From the NCBI GenBank assembly GCA_009841405.1, contig VXLV01000125.1, positions 1 to 45,196 on the forward strand: 45,196 bases of DNA. Reading direction: 5' to 3'. The notes below the pieces were generated by a model that worked only from the letters and a program-made list of their open reading frames with translations, made no database searches and had not been told where the DNA came from. This document shows, piece after piece, positions 1-8,083 of the stretch; positions within the stretch are counted from its first letter, which is position 1, and each line of letters begins with the position of its first letter. This DNA comes from Chloroflexota bacterium. Lineage in GTDB: Bacteria; Chloroflexota; Anaerolineae; Aggregatilineales; Phototrophicaceae. Both the position numbers and the translations under genes were made by a program.

Positions 1-105
1 GTCCCCTTCCCCGAATCATCGGAGAAGGGGTGCGCCGTTTAGCGCGAATAAGCGCGCAAGAGCTGGCTTACCTCCGTTGATACGGGGGGATTGAGGGGGG
101 TAGAG
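1..105. repeat. C/G-rich palindrome and G-tract intergenic repeat
   Basis: Bases 3-12 (C4T2C4) pair with bases 21-30 (GGAGAAGGGG) with one mismatch. A second G-rich stretch with two G6 tracts follows at 81-102. Similar C/G-rich palindromes occur at 29827-29866, 41010-41067 and 45089-45160, so this belongs to an interspersed family. No gene is apparent between the window edge and glcE; the Fe-S subunit glcF that often follows glcDE is not present in these 145 bases. Confidence 0.5.
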
Positions 106-145
106 CCCGTTGGGCGAAGATTCGCATCACCAACTTTCTTCCGCC

Positions 146-1222
146 CTACACCAGCTTTTGCTCCGGATCCAGCACTTGTTTGACGCGCGCGGACAGCTCT
201 CGCTCCAGCGGCGCGCCGATGACAGGCCGGTCGGCCGCGCCGAGCAGGCAAAGCCCGCTCAAGCTCAAGTCCCTCAGGACGCGATCCAGGAGCGCAAGGT
301 CATCCGTGGCCAGCCAGGCCACATTGCCGGCGACGCTGTAACGCCGCCCCATCCCGCTGATGGCGGCGTCCAGTGCCGGGACCTGTCCGGGCGAAAGCGC
401 CACCTTGACGACGGCTGCGCCATTCAAGCCGGCCAACGGATTCCACAGCCCGTTCTGTTCTTCGAGTTCCAGCGTCTCCAGCGGCGCAGTCTCGCGCTGG
501 GCGCTTGCGACAAAGCGCTTGGCGCGCCGGGGCAGGGTCTCGGCGAAACCGCCCAGCCGCGCCAGCAGCGCCCAGCCACCCCGATTCGTCGGGGAGCTTG
601 GCAGCAGGTCCAGCGCGTCCAGCACGAAGACGCTGCCGCTGATGAAAGCGATGGCGGCCAGCGCTGCGTCCAGTTGCGCGAAGCGGAAATGCAAACTGCA
701 GAACTGCGGCACATCGGGAAAGACCTTGAAGGTCAGCTCGGTCATGATGGCGTACTGACCGAGGCTGCCGACCAGGAACTTGCTCAGGTCGAAGCCGGCT
801 GCGTTCTTAACCACTTTGCCGCCGACGCGAAAGGCGCGCCCCTCGCCATCGACGACCGAGGCGCCCAGAATGAAGTCGCGAACGCCGCCGTAACGATAAC
901 GGCGCGAACCGGAAAGATTGGCGGCGACCGTCCCGCCGATGCTCGCGCAATCCGGCAGCAGCGGGTCGAAGGGCAGGTACTGTCCCCGCTCGGCCAGCGC
1001 GGCGGCGACTTCGGCTACGGGTGCCCCGGCGCGGACCGTGACGGTGTATTCGCTGGGCTGGTATTCGACAATGCCGCTGAGCGCGGAGAGGTCGGCAATC
1101 GCGGCGTCCCGCGCATGCCCGTGCAGGGCCGGCTTGCTGGCGCGGCCGACGGCGTGGACGCGTTCGTTGTCACGGACGAAGTCTTGTAATTCTGTCGCGC
1201 TGCGCAAGGAAGTGCCGTTCAT
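146..1222 (-). CDS. glcE: GlcE-like FAD-binding oxidase subunit
   Basis: A 358-residue FAD-binding protein resembling GlcE, the second flavin subunit of glycolate oxidase, which oxidises 2-hydroxy acids such as glycolate. The FAD-binding (PCMH-type) region is recognisable around residues 90-120: a run with [11 protein letters not shown] followed by [11 protein letters not shown]. The C-terminus ends in [13 protein letters not shown], matching the LDPxxxL-type ending of this family. The start ATG overlaps the glcD stop by 4 nt (ATGA), implying translational coupling. Length is normal for GlcE. No GlcF-type iron-sulfur subunit is visible downstream before the window ends, so the electron acceptor is unknown. 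The substrate could be glycolate, lactate or another 2-hydroxy acid; sequence alone does not decide. Confidence 0.85.
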   Translation of the reverse strand: MNGTSLRSATELQDFVRDNERVHAVGRASKPALHGHARDAAIADLSALSGIVEYQPSEYTVTVRAGAPVAEVAAALAERGQYLPFDPLLPDCASIGGTVAANLSGSRRYRYGGVRDFILGASVVDGEGRAFRVGGKVVKNAAGFDLSKFLVGSLGQYAIMTELTFKVFPDVPQFCSLHFRFAQLDAALAAIAFISGSVFVLDALDLLPSSPTNRGGWALLARLGGFAETLPRRAKRFVASAQRETAPLETLELEEQNGLWNPLAGLNGAAVVKVALSPGQVPALDAAISGMGRRYSVAGNVAWLATDDLALLDRVLRDLSLSGLCLLGAADRPVIGAPLERELSARVKQVLDPEQKLV

Positions 1223-2667
1223 TCGCGCGAAATCACCCCTTGCCGTTCCAGCGGGTGCATGCCCTGAAACGAGAGCGCGGGCGCCTCGCCGCCGGGGAAC
1301 ATCTTGCCGCGATTGGCGATCTCCTTGGGGTCGATCGCCCGCCGAAGCGCCTGCATGATATCGAGTTCTTCTTCGCTGAACATCGCCGGCATATAATCGC
1401 GCTTCTCCATGCCGATGCCGTGCTCGCCCGTGATCGAGCCGCCCAGCGCAACGCAGAGCGCCAGGATCTCGCCTGCCAGTTTTTCGGCTTTGTGCAGCGC
1501 GCCCGGCTCGCGCCCGTCATAGAGTATCAGCGGGTGCAGATTGCCGTCGCCGGCGTGGAAGACATTGGCGACTTCCAGGTCGTATTTCTGTTTGAGCGCG
1601 TTGATCTCCAGCAGGGCCTCGCCCAGGCGGCTGCGTGGCACGACGCCGTCCTGCACGATGTAATCCGGGCTCAGGCGCCCGACCGCGGAAAACGCGCCTT
1701 TGCGCCCCTTCCAGACGCGCTCCCGCTCGGCTTCGCTCTCGGCGACGCGCGTCTCGAAGGCGCCCGATTCGGCGATGATGTCGTTCAGCTGCGCGAACTC
1801 GGCCTCGACTTGCGGCGCCTCGCCTTCGAGCTCGACGATCAGCAGGGCTTCGGCATCGGGGTAGCCGGCGTTGACCGAGGCTTCGGCCGCCTTGATCGCG
1901 AGTCGATCCATGATCTCCATGGCGCCGGGCAACAAGCCCGAAGCCACAACCATCGAAACGGCATCGCCGGCGCGGCCCAGATCATCGTAAGCGGCCAGCA
2001 CGGTACGGTAGCGCTCCGGCTGGGGCATGAGGCGCAGGGTGATTTCCAGCGCGATGCCAAAAAGCCCCTCAGAGCCGATGAAGAGACCGATCAGGTCGGG
2101 CCCGATGCCGACGCCATCCAGGCTTTCGCTCCCGAATTCCGTCACCGCGCCATCGGCCAGCACAACCTTCATGCCCAGGACGTGGTTGCTGGTCATGCCA
2201 TATTTCAGGCAGTGCGCGCCGCCGCTGTTGAAGGCGATATTGCCGCCGATGGTGCAGATCGACTGGCTCGATGGATCGGGCGCGTAGTACAAGCCGTAGG
2301 GCTGCGCCGCATGGGTGATGTGCAGGTTGACCACGCCTGGCTCGACCACGGCGATGCGCCCCTGCGGGTCCAGGCGTTTGATGCGGTTCAGGCGATTCAA
2401 GCCGATCACAAGGCCATCGGCGATGGGCAGGGAACCGCCGGACAAGCTGGTGCCGCTGCCGCGCGCCACGAAAGGCACGTCCATTTTGTGGCAGAGGCGG
2501 ACGGTGTCGATGACTTCGGCTTCGTTAACGGGCAAGACAACCGCGCCCGGTTTGGTATTGAACGCGGTCAAGGCATCGGATTCGTAGGGCAGCAGCTGCG
2601 CGTCGCGCGTCAGGATGCGCTCGGCGGGGTAGATGGTTTCGAGCGCTTTGATGAAAGGGTGGTTCAT
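1219..2667 (-). CDS. glcD: GlcD-like FAD-linked 2-hydroxy-acid oxidase
   Basis: A 482-residue FAD-linked oxidase of the GlcD / D-lactate dehydrogenase (VAO/PCMH) family that oxidises 2-hydroxy acids. The N-terminal FAD domain contains [14 protein letters not shown]. The C-terminal domain has [11 protein letters not shown], whose histidines are metal and substrate ligands in the family, and [12 protein letters not shown] near the end. I place the start at the ATG before NHPFIKALE (2667). The frame stays open to 2823, but that extension is low-complexity Arg/Ser-rich and overlaps an intergenic palindrome (2687-2711). Its stop overlaps the glcE start. The pair GlcD/GlcE is the flavin core of glycolate oxidase; the partner GlcF is not seen. 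Confidence 0.88.
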   Translation of the reverse strand: MNHPFIKALETIYPAERILTRDAQLLPYESDALTAFNTKPGAVVLPVNEAEVIDTVRLCHKMDVPFVARGSGTSLSGGSLPIADGLVIGLNRLNRIKRLDPQGRIAVVEPGVVNLHITHAAQPYGLYYAPDPSSQSICTIGGNIAFNSGGAHCLKYGMTSNHVLGMKVVLADGAVTEFGSESLDGVGIGPDLIGLFIGSEGLFGIALEITLRLMPQPERYRTVLAAYDDLGRAGDAVSMVVASGLLPGAMEIMDRLAIKAAEASVNAGYPDAEALLIVELEGEAPQVEAEFAQLNDIIAESGAFETRVAESEAERERVWKGRKGAFSAVGRLSPDYIVQDGVVPRSRLGEALLEINALKQKYDLEVANVFHAGDGNLHPLILYDGREPGALHKAEKLAGEILALCVALGGSITGEHGIGMEKRDYMPAMFSEEELDIMQALRRAIDPKEIANRGKMFPGGEAPALSFQGMHPLERQGVISRE

Positions 2668-2686
2668 GAGAGTCAACCCCGTAGTC

Positions 2687-2711
2687 GGGCGACCCAATGG
2701 GTAGCCCCTAC
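2687..2711. repeat. GGGCGACC-type palindrome
   Basis: GGGCGACCC at 2687-2695 faces GGGTAGCCCC at 2699-2708, a hairpin with one mismatch and a 3-base loop, followed by TAC. It is one copy of the interspersed palindrome family also found at 26755, 33071, 33209 and 42526. It lies between coxG and glcD on the minus strand and could act as a transcript hairpin, but no T-run follows. Confidence 0.6.
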
Positions 2712-2740
2712 ATATCGACAGGTTGCGCGGGACTAAGGCG

Positions 2741-3196
2741 CTATCCGGCTGTCTCCAGGCGCGCTTCGATCTGCTTGCTGAGCTTTCGCAGCGCCTGCTT
2801 GGCGATCTGCTTGGCCGCGACATCGAGCAGGCGCTGGCCGACCGCGGCGATCCTGCCGCCGATGCGGGCGTCGCCGGCGTAATGCATCACCGTGCCGCTA
2901 CCGTCCTGCGCCAGGCGAATCGTGCCCGCGCCGGTGACGTGGCCGGCGGGACCCTTGCCCTCGACCAGGATGCGGTAGCTCTCGGGCTTGTCGATGTCGA
3001 CCAGTTCAAATTTCGATTCGAACTTGCCGTTGACCGGGCCGACGCGCACGGCCAGCTTGCTCTGGTATTTGTTCTCGCCGATTTCTTCCAAGCCCTTTGA
3101 GCCGGGGATGATGCTGCCGAGGACGTCAATGTCCATCAGCACGTCCCAGACCAGCTCGCGCTCGAAGTCAAAGTCGTAGCTACCTTCAATGTGCAT
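2741..3196 (-). CDS. CoxG-like SRPBCC protein
   Basis: A 151-residue SRPBCC (START-like) fold protein of the CoxG group, the 'carbon monoxide dehydrogenase subunit G' family. These small proteins accompany molybdenum hydroxylases or oxidases and are thought to bind hydrophobic ligands or the membrane. The family pattern is visible: an N-terminal [19 protein letters not shown] strand-helix, a GSIIPG turn, and a [15 protein letters not shown] strand. The start is ATG 3196: a clear AAGGAG sits 7-8 nt upstream, whereas the in-frame TTG at 3202 would be almost on top of it. No CO dehydrogenase genes are nearby. The downstream genes on the same strand are glcD and glcE, so a role with that oxidase is possible but is inference. 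Confidence 0.8.
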   Translation of the reverse strand: MHIEGSYDFDFERELVWDVLMDIDVLGSIIPGSKGLEEIGENKYQSKLAVRVGPVNGKFESKFELVDIDKPESYRILVEGKGPAGHVTGAGTIRLAQDGSGTVMHYAGDARIGGRIAAVGQRLLDVAAKQIAKQALRKLSKQIEARLETAG

Positions 3197-3322
3197 AATC
3201 AATCTCCTTACCGTAGTACGCCTATGATAATGAACTTCGGCTGAAATTACGAACCTGGGGTCTGAAGGGTGTGGCAGTCAGCGGCGAACAGAGTGCGAGT
3301 GACGAATTCCGTACGGGTTAAT

Positions 3323-3353
3323 TCACCACAGAGACACAGAGGGCACAGAGATT
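3323..3353. repeat. CACAGAG-type interspersed repeat (single copy)
   Basis: Contains CACCACAGAGACACAGAG followed by GGCACAGAG, the motif family found as inverted pairs at 25117/25275, 33133/33178/33277 and 37639/37764. Only one orientation is present here, between divergent coxG and the Uma2 gene. Confidence 0.6.
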
Positions 3354-3416
3354 TATCGTAATGACGTGCGATTCGGATAAGTCGTGGAAGCGTACCGCTC
3401 CCCGGCCTTGCGCTGG

Positions 3417-3445
3417 TTGGATTGCGCCGGGCAGTTTGGTAGAAT
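3417..3445 (+). promoter_or_regulatory. Candidate promoter of the Uma2 gene
   Basis: TTGGAT (3417-3422), a 17-nt spacer, then TAGAAT (3440-3445): 4/6 and 5/6 matches to sigma-70 consensus. It lies 38 nt upstream of the ATG at 3484. Confidence 0.4.
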
Positions 3446-3483
3446 AGAGTCAGCTAGTATAGGGATGATAGGCGAGGATCGCT

Positions 3484-4071
3484 ATGGTCTTGGAACGACA
3501 ATTGCAACAGATAAGCGCAGACCGATTCATCGCGCTGGTTGACAGCCCCGAGTATGCCAACCGCATCGTCGAACTCGTCGAAGGAGAAATCATTGAGATG
3601 CCATTGCCCAATGCAGAGCACGGCGAGATCCTTGCCATCCTTACCATCAAGATCGGTCAGCACGTTTTGGAAGGGGATCTTGGGCGGGTAGCGACAGGAG
3701 ACACGGGCTTCATTCTCGAACGCAATCCCAGTGGTCGAGATACGGTGCGGGGCATGGACTTGGCGTTTATCAATAAATCCAAAGCGCCGGCGCCTTTGCC
3801 AAACACCTTCTTGGAATACGCGCCGGACTTCGCCGTGGAAGTCATTTCGCCCAGCAATGACGCCGCCGATATACGTCTGAAAATCCGTCAATTGCTCGAT
3901 GCCGGCACGGCACTGGTTTGGATTGTTCACCCGGAAACACGCACGGTCGAGGTTCACACGCGGTCTGGCGCCACTACGCTCGAAGAGGGCGATGCGCTTA
4001 GCGGCGGCGATGTGCTGCCGGGCTTTGAGATTACCGTGCGCGAGATTTTCCCCGTCCCAGAAACCGGCTAA
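3484..4071 (+). CDS. Uma2 family (DUF820) PD-(D/E)XK nuclease
   Basis: A 195-residue Uma2-family restriction-endonuclease-fold protein, a family very expanded in Cyanobacteria and Chloroflexota; the biological role of these proteins is not settled. Visible family features: LVEGEIIEMP (residues 31-40), RGMDLAFI with the catalytic Asp near 92, AVEVISPSN with Glu119, and a helix with Lys133 leading to GTALVWIVHPETRTVEVH. The start ATG follows GAGG by a short spacer. Length is typical and the gene looks intact, unlike the Uma2 remnant at 31350-31463. It converges on the alcohol dehydrogenase gene, the two stops overlapping by 4 nt. Confidence 0.88.
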   Translation: MVLERQLQQISADRFIALVDSPEYANRIVELVEGEIIEMPLPNAEHGEILAILTIKIGQHVLEGDLGRVATGDTGFILERNPSGRDTVRGMDLAFINKSKAPAPLPNTFLEYAPDFAVEVISPSNDAADIRLKIRQLLDAGTALVWIVHPETRTVEVHTRSGATTLEEGDALSGGDVLPGFEITVREIFPVPETG

Positions 4072-5123
4072 GTCCCCACCTGCAGGATCACTTTGTTGAT
4101 GCCGCGCGCATAAGCGACGTTGCATTCGTAAGCCTCGGCTGTCCGCGCCAAGTCGAAGCGGTGCGACACGAGTTCATCCAGCTTGACGCGGCCCGATGTC
4201 GCCAGCGCAATCGCTCGCGGATAGGTATGCTTCATGCGCCGAGACATCATGATCGTCAGGCCTTTGCGCCGCGCCACCGAATGCTGGAGCTGCAGTTTGT
4301 CGTCCGGCGGGATGCCGACCAGGACCAGGCGTCCGCCATAGCGCGCCATGTCAGCCGCTTGCTGCACGGAGTGGTCGGCCCAGGCCGCTTCGATCGCCAC
4401 ATCGACGCCGCGCCCGTCGGTGAGATCCATGACGGCGCTGGCTGGATCGCATTCGTCGACATTGAAGGCATGGGTCGCGCCCCACTCCCGCGCTTTGCGC
4501 AGACGCCAATCAAACTTGTCAAAGGCGAAGACCGGCGCCGCCCCCGCCAGCGCAGCCAGCCGCGTGATCAACAGACCGACGGGCCCGGCGCCGAGCACGC
4601 CGACCGCGCCCCCTACGCGTAACTTGGCCAGGTCGATGGCGTGGATGGCGACGCCCAGCGTCTCCAGCAGCGGCCCGACTTCGTCGCCGAGCGTGTCCGG
4701 CAGCGGGAAGCAGTTGCGCGCGCTGACGTTCATACGCTCGCGCAAGGCGCCGTCTTCCGGGAAGAGTCCGTAGAAGTAGTGATTGGGGCAAAGATTGGGA
4801 TGGCCGCGCTCGCAGAGCTCGCAGCGCCAGCAGGGCACAGCCGGCTCGACCGCCACGCGCTGGCCCAGCTCCAGCGGCTGGTGGTTCCCGTCCAGCGCGC
4901 CCGCGCCCAGGGCGGCGACCACTCCCATGAACTCGTGCCCGAGGACGAAGGGCTCGCTGGCGATGGTGTAGCCGATGCGGCCCGTCTCGTACATGTGCAG
5001 GTCGCTGCCGCACAAGCCGACAGTCTTGACATTCAGCGTGACTTCGCCGGGGCCGGGCGGCGGCGGCGGCGGCTCGGCGGCGATGCGGATGTCTTTTGGT
5101 CCGTGCAGTCGCGCGACTTGCAT
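4068..5123 (-). CDS. Zinc-binding MDR alcohol / polyol dehydrogenase
   Basis: A 351-residue medium-chain, zinc-dependent NAD(P) dehydrogenase of the sorbitol/threonine-dehydrogenase type. Catalytic zinc ligands are Cys38 (GLCGSD) and His63-Glu64 (LGHEF). The structural zinc lobe is PCWRCELCERGHPNLC with four cysteines. The Rossmann motif GVLGAGPVGLL follows in the middle. I chose the ATG at 5123 (MQVARLHGP), the usual N-terminus of the family; the open frame upstream to 5243 overlaps the SBP11 terminator and has no family features. It lies downstream of the SBP array on the same strand but behind a strong terminator, so it is probably expressed separately. The substrate is likely a polyol or sugar alcohol, not resolvable from sequence. 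Confidence 0.88.
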   Translation of the reverse strand: MQVARLHGPKDIRIAAEPPPPPPGPGEVTLNVKTVGLCGSDLHMYETGRIGYTIASEPFVLGHEFMGVVAALGAGALDGNHQPLELGQRVAVEPAVPCWRCELCERGHPNLCPNHYFYGLFPEDGALRERMNVSARNCFPLPDTLGDEVGPLLETLGVAIHAIDLAKLRVGGAVGVLGAGPVGLLITRLAALAGAAPVFAFDKFDWRLRKAREWGATHAFNVDECDPASAVMDLTDGRGVDVAIEAAWADHSVQQAADMARYGGRLVLVGIPPDDKLQLQHSVARRKGLTIMMSRRMKHTYPRAIALATSGRVKLDELVSHRFDLARTAEAYECNVAYARGINKVILQVGT

Positions 5124-5188
5124 GCTTCGGTACCTCGTCTGCGGATGACGCTGCACAAATCTAGCACTGTCGGAAGCAAACAGAAAGT

Positions 5189-5221
5189 GGGCGATTGTCC
5201 GCGCCGTCGCGGCAATCGCCC
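5189..5221 (-). terminator. Intrinsic terminator of SBP11
   Basis: Arms GGGCGATTG (5189-5197) and CAATCGCCC (5213-5221) are perfectly complementary, with an inner CCGCG/CGCGG stem and a 4-base loop. On the minus strand the stem is followed by a T-rich stretch. It starts 30 nt after the SBP11 stop. Confidence 0.75.
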
Positions 5222-5251
5222 TTGTCTGTGACACGTTTTGCAATGCGCAGG

Positions 5252-6577
5252 CTACGCGCCGCTCGCTGTCAAAGCCGCCTGTTCTTCTGCGATGCGCTCG
5301 GGCGTGCAGCGGAGACTTTCGAGAAAGGCTGTATCGTCCGGGCTGCCGCCGCCGCTCGCGGCCAGGAAAGCAGCCGCTGATTCCACAATCGAATCCAACG
5401 AGTCTACCGGCAGGATCAGTTTTCCGGCGGCAAATTCGACGTTGGGGAGCGCGGCGGCCGCCGCTTCCATGATGCCGAGCACTGCGGCCGGTTCGAGGCC
5501 GATCAAGTAATCTTCGAGCATGCGCGGCGACAGTTGCAGCATTTCGCCGTCCACCGCCAAGTCTGCTGTAGCCAGCAGCTCATCGGTGATTGGGATATTC
5601 CCTGCGCGCGCCAAATCCACATTCAAGCCGATGGCGACGCCGTCGATTGAGCCAATGGCGGTGGTCGCGAAGTCGATATCTGCGTTCAAGTATGCCGACA
5701 GCACTCGGCCTGCGTCGACGCCTTCTTGATAATGGCGGTATGCGCCGATGCCGAAAGTCGCGCCCAAGGCGACGCCACCGGACACCGCGTGGTATACCGG
5801 TATGCCATACGGCAGGGCTGTGCCCGCGATGATGGGCATGCCCAAGCCGATACTATTGTCCGCAGGCAGCAGAATGGCTTCGACGCCTTTGTCAATGAGC
5901 GCTTGCGTCGCGGCGCGCAAGTCTGGCAGCGCGGCAATCGCGGTCGTTTCGACCATCAGTCCCAGTCCTTCAGCGATCTGCTCTATGCTTTCGACGCCAA
6001 AGGCGCCGGGCAAACTGGTCGATTGGAAGATCGTGCCGATGGTCTTCAAGTCCGCGTTGTGCGACAGCAACATTGGGACAATCTCTTCATAAGGAACACG
6101 AACCTGGAAGCCGGCAACATGATCGGGTTTGATGCAAGGGGCTTCGGCAATACCGGAATAATAGGGCGTGGAAACACTCGTAAAGAGTACGGCGGGCGGA
6201 TCGTCCATATCCATCGTGGCGTCCACCGCAGCCATGGTGACCATTGTCGTTATCGTTAGCAAAACGTCCGCGTCCTGGTCAATGGCATTGTCAATCATGA
6301 TTGGCACGAGCGACAAGTCATAGTCGGCATTTCCCCAGACGATGTTGATATTCTCGCCTTGCAGGTCCTGATGCTGCGCCGTCATTGCGCGCTCATCCGA
6401 AGTGATGAAACCGCGCGCCTGCAGCACATCCAGTATGGCGCTTTCGGTTGCAACGACTGAGGCGAAATCGCCCAGCCGCAAGATTGCAACGGTCGGCTTT
6501 TCATCGTCTTGCGCCCAGAGCGTCGCACTTGCGCAAAGAGCCAATACCGCAATTGTGAGCAGGAATCTCCGAGCCAT
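5252..6577 (-). CDS. SBP11: ABC_sub_bind (TrpX-type) substrate-binding protein, divergent
   Basis: A secreted binding protein of the ABC_sub_bind family (COG2984-like; TrpX and relatives bind amino acids or related small ligands for import). Residues 1-22 form a Sec signal peptide ending near WAQ with no lipobox. The mature domain begins EKPTVAILRLG. The family cysteines are Cys148 (APCIKPDHVAG) and Cys424 (RCTPERIAEEQ). This is the last and most divergent member of the array, 441 residues against 395-402 for the rest. The extra 40 or so residues lie between the normal domain end and the C-terminal tail and are Ala-rich. The start ATG has GGAG 6 nt upstream. Invariant PY (STPYYSG) is retained. 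The ligand is unknown. Confidence 0.88.
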   Translation of the reverse strand: MARRFLLTIAVLALCASATLWAQDDEKPTVAILRLGDFASVVATESAILDVLQARGFITSDERAMTAQHQDLQGENINIVWGNADYDLSLVPIMIDNAIDQDADVLLTITTMVTMAAVDATMDMDDPPAVLFTSVSTPYYSGIAEAPCIKPDHVAGFQVRVPYEEIVPMLLSHNADLKTIGTIFQSTSLPGAFGVESIEQIAEGLGLMVETTAIAALPDLRAATQALIDKGVEAILLPADNSIGLGMPIIAGTALPYGIPVYHAVSGGVALGATFGIGAYRHYQEGVDAGRVLSAYLNADIDFATTAIGSIDGVAIGLNVDLARAGNIPITDELLATADLAVDGEMLQLSPRMLEDYLIGLEPAAVLGIMEAAAAALPNVEFAAGKLILPVDSLDSIVESAAAFLAASGGGSPDDTAFLESLRCTPERIAEEQAALTASGA

Positions 6578-6682
6578 TTCTAACTCCGATTCTGTTATGT
6601 GTACTTCACCACTTCACCTGTATTTTATCACAGACAGAGTGGCAAGATGGTTCGAATCAACGAAAGACGGAGAGACAACAAA

Positions 6683-6706
6683 AGGGCGATCCAAGTGGAC
6701 CGCCCT
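6683..6706 (-). terminator. Intrinsic terminator of SBP10
   Basis: On the minus strand AGGGCGGTCC pairs with GGATCGCCCT (one G-U) around a short loop and is followed by TTTTG. It starts 32 nt after the SBP10 stop. The stem sequence closely resembles those after SBP8 and SBP9. Confidence 0.8.
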
Positions 6707-6738
6707 TATGTGGGAAACTCTCGCTTGGAAACTGTGGG

Positions 6739-7947
6739 CTATTCCTCGGCCCAGGTGTCTTCGATTTGCGCGCGCTGCTCGGCGATCATCTCCTCTGTGC
6801 AGCGCAGTGTCTCCAGAAAGGCGAGGTCGGCGGCGCGGCGTTCGTCCAGCGACATGTCTGGCAGGGTGGTAACGACCTCTGGCAATTCGCGCGTGGCGCC
6901 AGCGCTGCTGACGCCGTTTTCAATGACGAAGTCTGCCATTTCCAGCAACGCGTCGGGTATGGTGACTTCCTGCGCTGCGGCCGAATCCAGATTGATGGCA
7001 ATGCCGAAATCTTCGGTTCGGTTGATGCTGATCTCGGATATGTCGATGTCGCCGCTCAAATGCGCCACCAGCATGCGGCCCTGAATGACGCCTTCGCCGT
7101 AGACATTATTGAAGCCGGCGGCCACAGTCGCGCCATTGTAGGCGTGATAGGGAAAGATGCCGAACAAGGGAATGCCATACTCGGCCGTCAATGTCTGCAG
7201 AAGCGTTGTACCGGACAAGATAATGGAACTGATGGGGTTGATGAGCGCTTCCACACCCCGGTTCACCAAGGCTTCGGTGGCCAGGTTGAGATCGCTCAAG
7301 GTTACAACAGTGGCGACTTCCACCGTTAAGCCGAGATCCTCAGCCGCGAGCTGAAGACTCCTGCCGCCGGACACGCTGATCGGCTCGCCGGGCGCGACGA
7401 TCATGCCAACGACTTTGATGTCCGGGTTCCACAACTGCGTGACCCCCATTGCTTCCGCGTAGGGCAAATGATACTGGGATCCCCCGATGTGATTTGGTTT
7501 GATGCAGGGCGCGTCGGCAATGCCGGCAAAATATGGAGAGCCGACGAGGCTGAACATGATCGCCGGCGGGTCTTCCAGGTCCCGGGTCGCATTCGCGGCA
7601 ATTTGCGTCACCTGCGTCGTTACGATCATCATGGCGTCCACGCCGCGATCGAGCGCGTCCTCGACCATGAGGTTGGCAGTCGGCGTGTCGGAGCCGGCGT
7701 TGCGCCAGAGAATATTTATGTTCTCGCCAGCCAGGTCCTCGCCCGCGTCCAGCACGGCGCGTTCTTCGTCGTTGAAATAGCCGTAAGCCTGTAGAACATC
7801 AAATGCGCCTTTGGTCGCCAGGGTCTGTCCGGCGGAGTAGCCGAAGTTCATCATCGCTATCGTGGGTATGTCATCGTCTTGCGCCCTGAGCATCGGACTC
7901 ACGCTGAGCGCCAATACCGCAATGAGAAGCAAGAATCTATGGATCAT
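6739..7947 (-). CDS. SBP10: ABC_sub_bind (TrpX-type) substrate-binding protein
   Basis: A 402-residue secreted SBP. The signal peptide is about residues 1-23 (hydrophobic core LLLIAVLALSVSP, no lipobox Cys). The mature part starts DDIPTIAMMNFG. The two cysteines are Cys148 (APCIKPNHIGG) and Cys383 (RCTEEMIAEQ). It is closest to SBP9 in sequence: both have AMxNFG, KGAFDVLQAYGYFN, GSPYFAG and the tail ending WAEE, so they are a recent duplicate pair. The start is ATG 7947, with GAGG 6 nt upstream. The frame is open to 8193, but that stretch would read through the SBP9 terminator and part of the SBP9 gene. It is one of eleven candidate receptors for the permease/ATPase at 20350-22202. Confidence 0.9.
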   Translation of the reverse strand: MIHRFLLLIAVLALSVSPMLRAQDDDIPTIAMMNFGYSAGQTLATKGAFDVLQAYGYFNDEERAVLDAGEDLAGENINILWRNAGSDTPTANLMVEDALDRGVDAMMIVTTQVTQIAANATRDLEDPPAIMFSLVGSPYFAGIADAPCIKPNHIGGSQYHLPYAEAMGVTQLWNPDIKVVGMIVAPGEPISVSGGRSLQLAAEDLGLTVEVATVVTLSDLNLATEALVNRGVEALINPISSIILSGTTLLQTLTAEYGIPLFGIFPYHAYNGATVAAGFNNVYGEGVIQGRMLVAHLSGDIDISEISINRTEDFGIAINLDSAAAQEVTIPDALLEMADFVIENGVSSAGATRELPEVVTTLPDMSLDERRAADLAFLETLRCTEEMIAEQRAQIEDTWAEE

Positions 7948-7980
7948 TTGCAACCTCGCGCCAATTATTAGTGTGCTATT

Positions 7981-8008
7981 AATATAGCATAGTTGCGATA
8001 ATGCACAA
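7981..8008 (-). promoter_or_regulatory. Candidate promoter of SBP10
   Basis: On the minus strand TATATT (7981-7986, 5/6 match to -10) follows TTGTGC by 16 nt. The -35 match is weak (3/6). It sits between the SBP9 terminator and the SBP10 start, 34 nt upstream of the ATG. Confidence 0.3.
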
Positions 8009-8026
8009 AACATACGGAATAAAAAA

Positions 8027-8052
8027 GAGGGCGATCCAACTGGATCGCCCTC
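8027..8052 (-). terminator. Intrinsic terminator of SBP9
   Basis: Perfect arms GAGGGCGATCCA and TGGATCGCCCTC, with TTTTTT following on the minus strand. This is the cleanest of the series. It starts 31 nt after the SBP9 stop. Confidence 0.88.
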
Positions 8053-8083
8053 GGCGAGTTTGCGACGCGTTAAATTCTGCGAG

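Noticed and set aside
111..143. Terminator for glcE
   Set aside because: GGGCGAAGA and TCTTCCGCCC can pair with a bulge, but the loop is long and no T-run follows on the minus strand.
1240..2736. 498-codon plus-strand frame opposite glcD
   Set aside because: Shadow of a gene with clear FAD-oxidase motifs; no recognisable features or ribosome-binding site.
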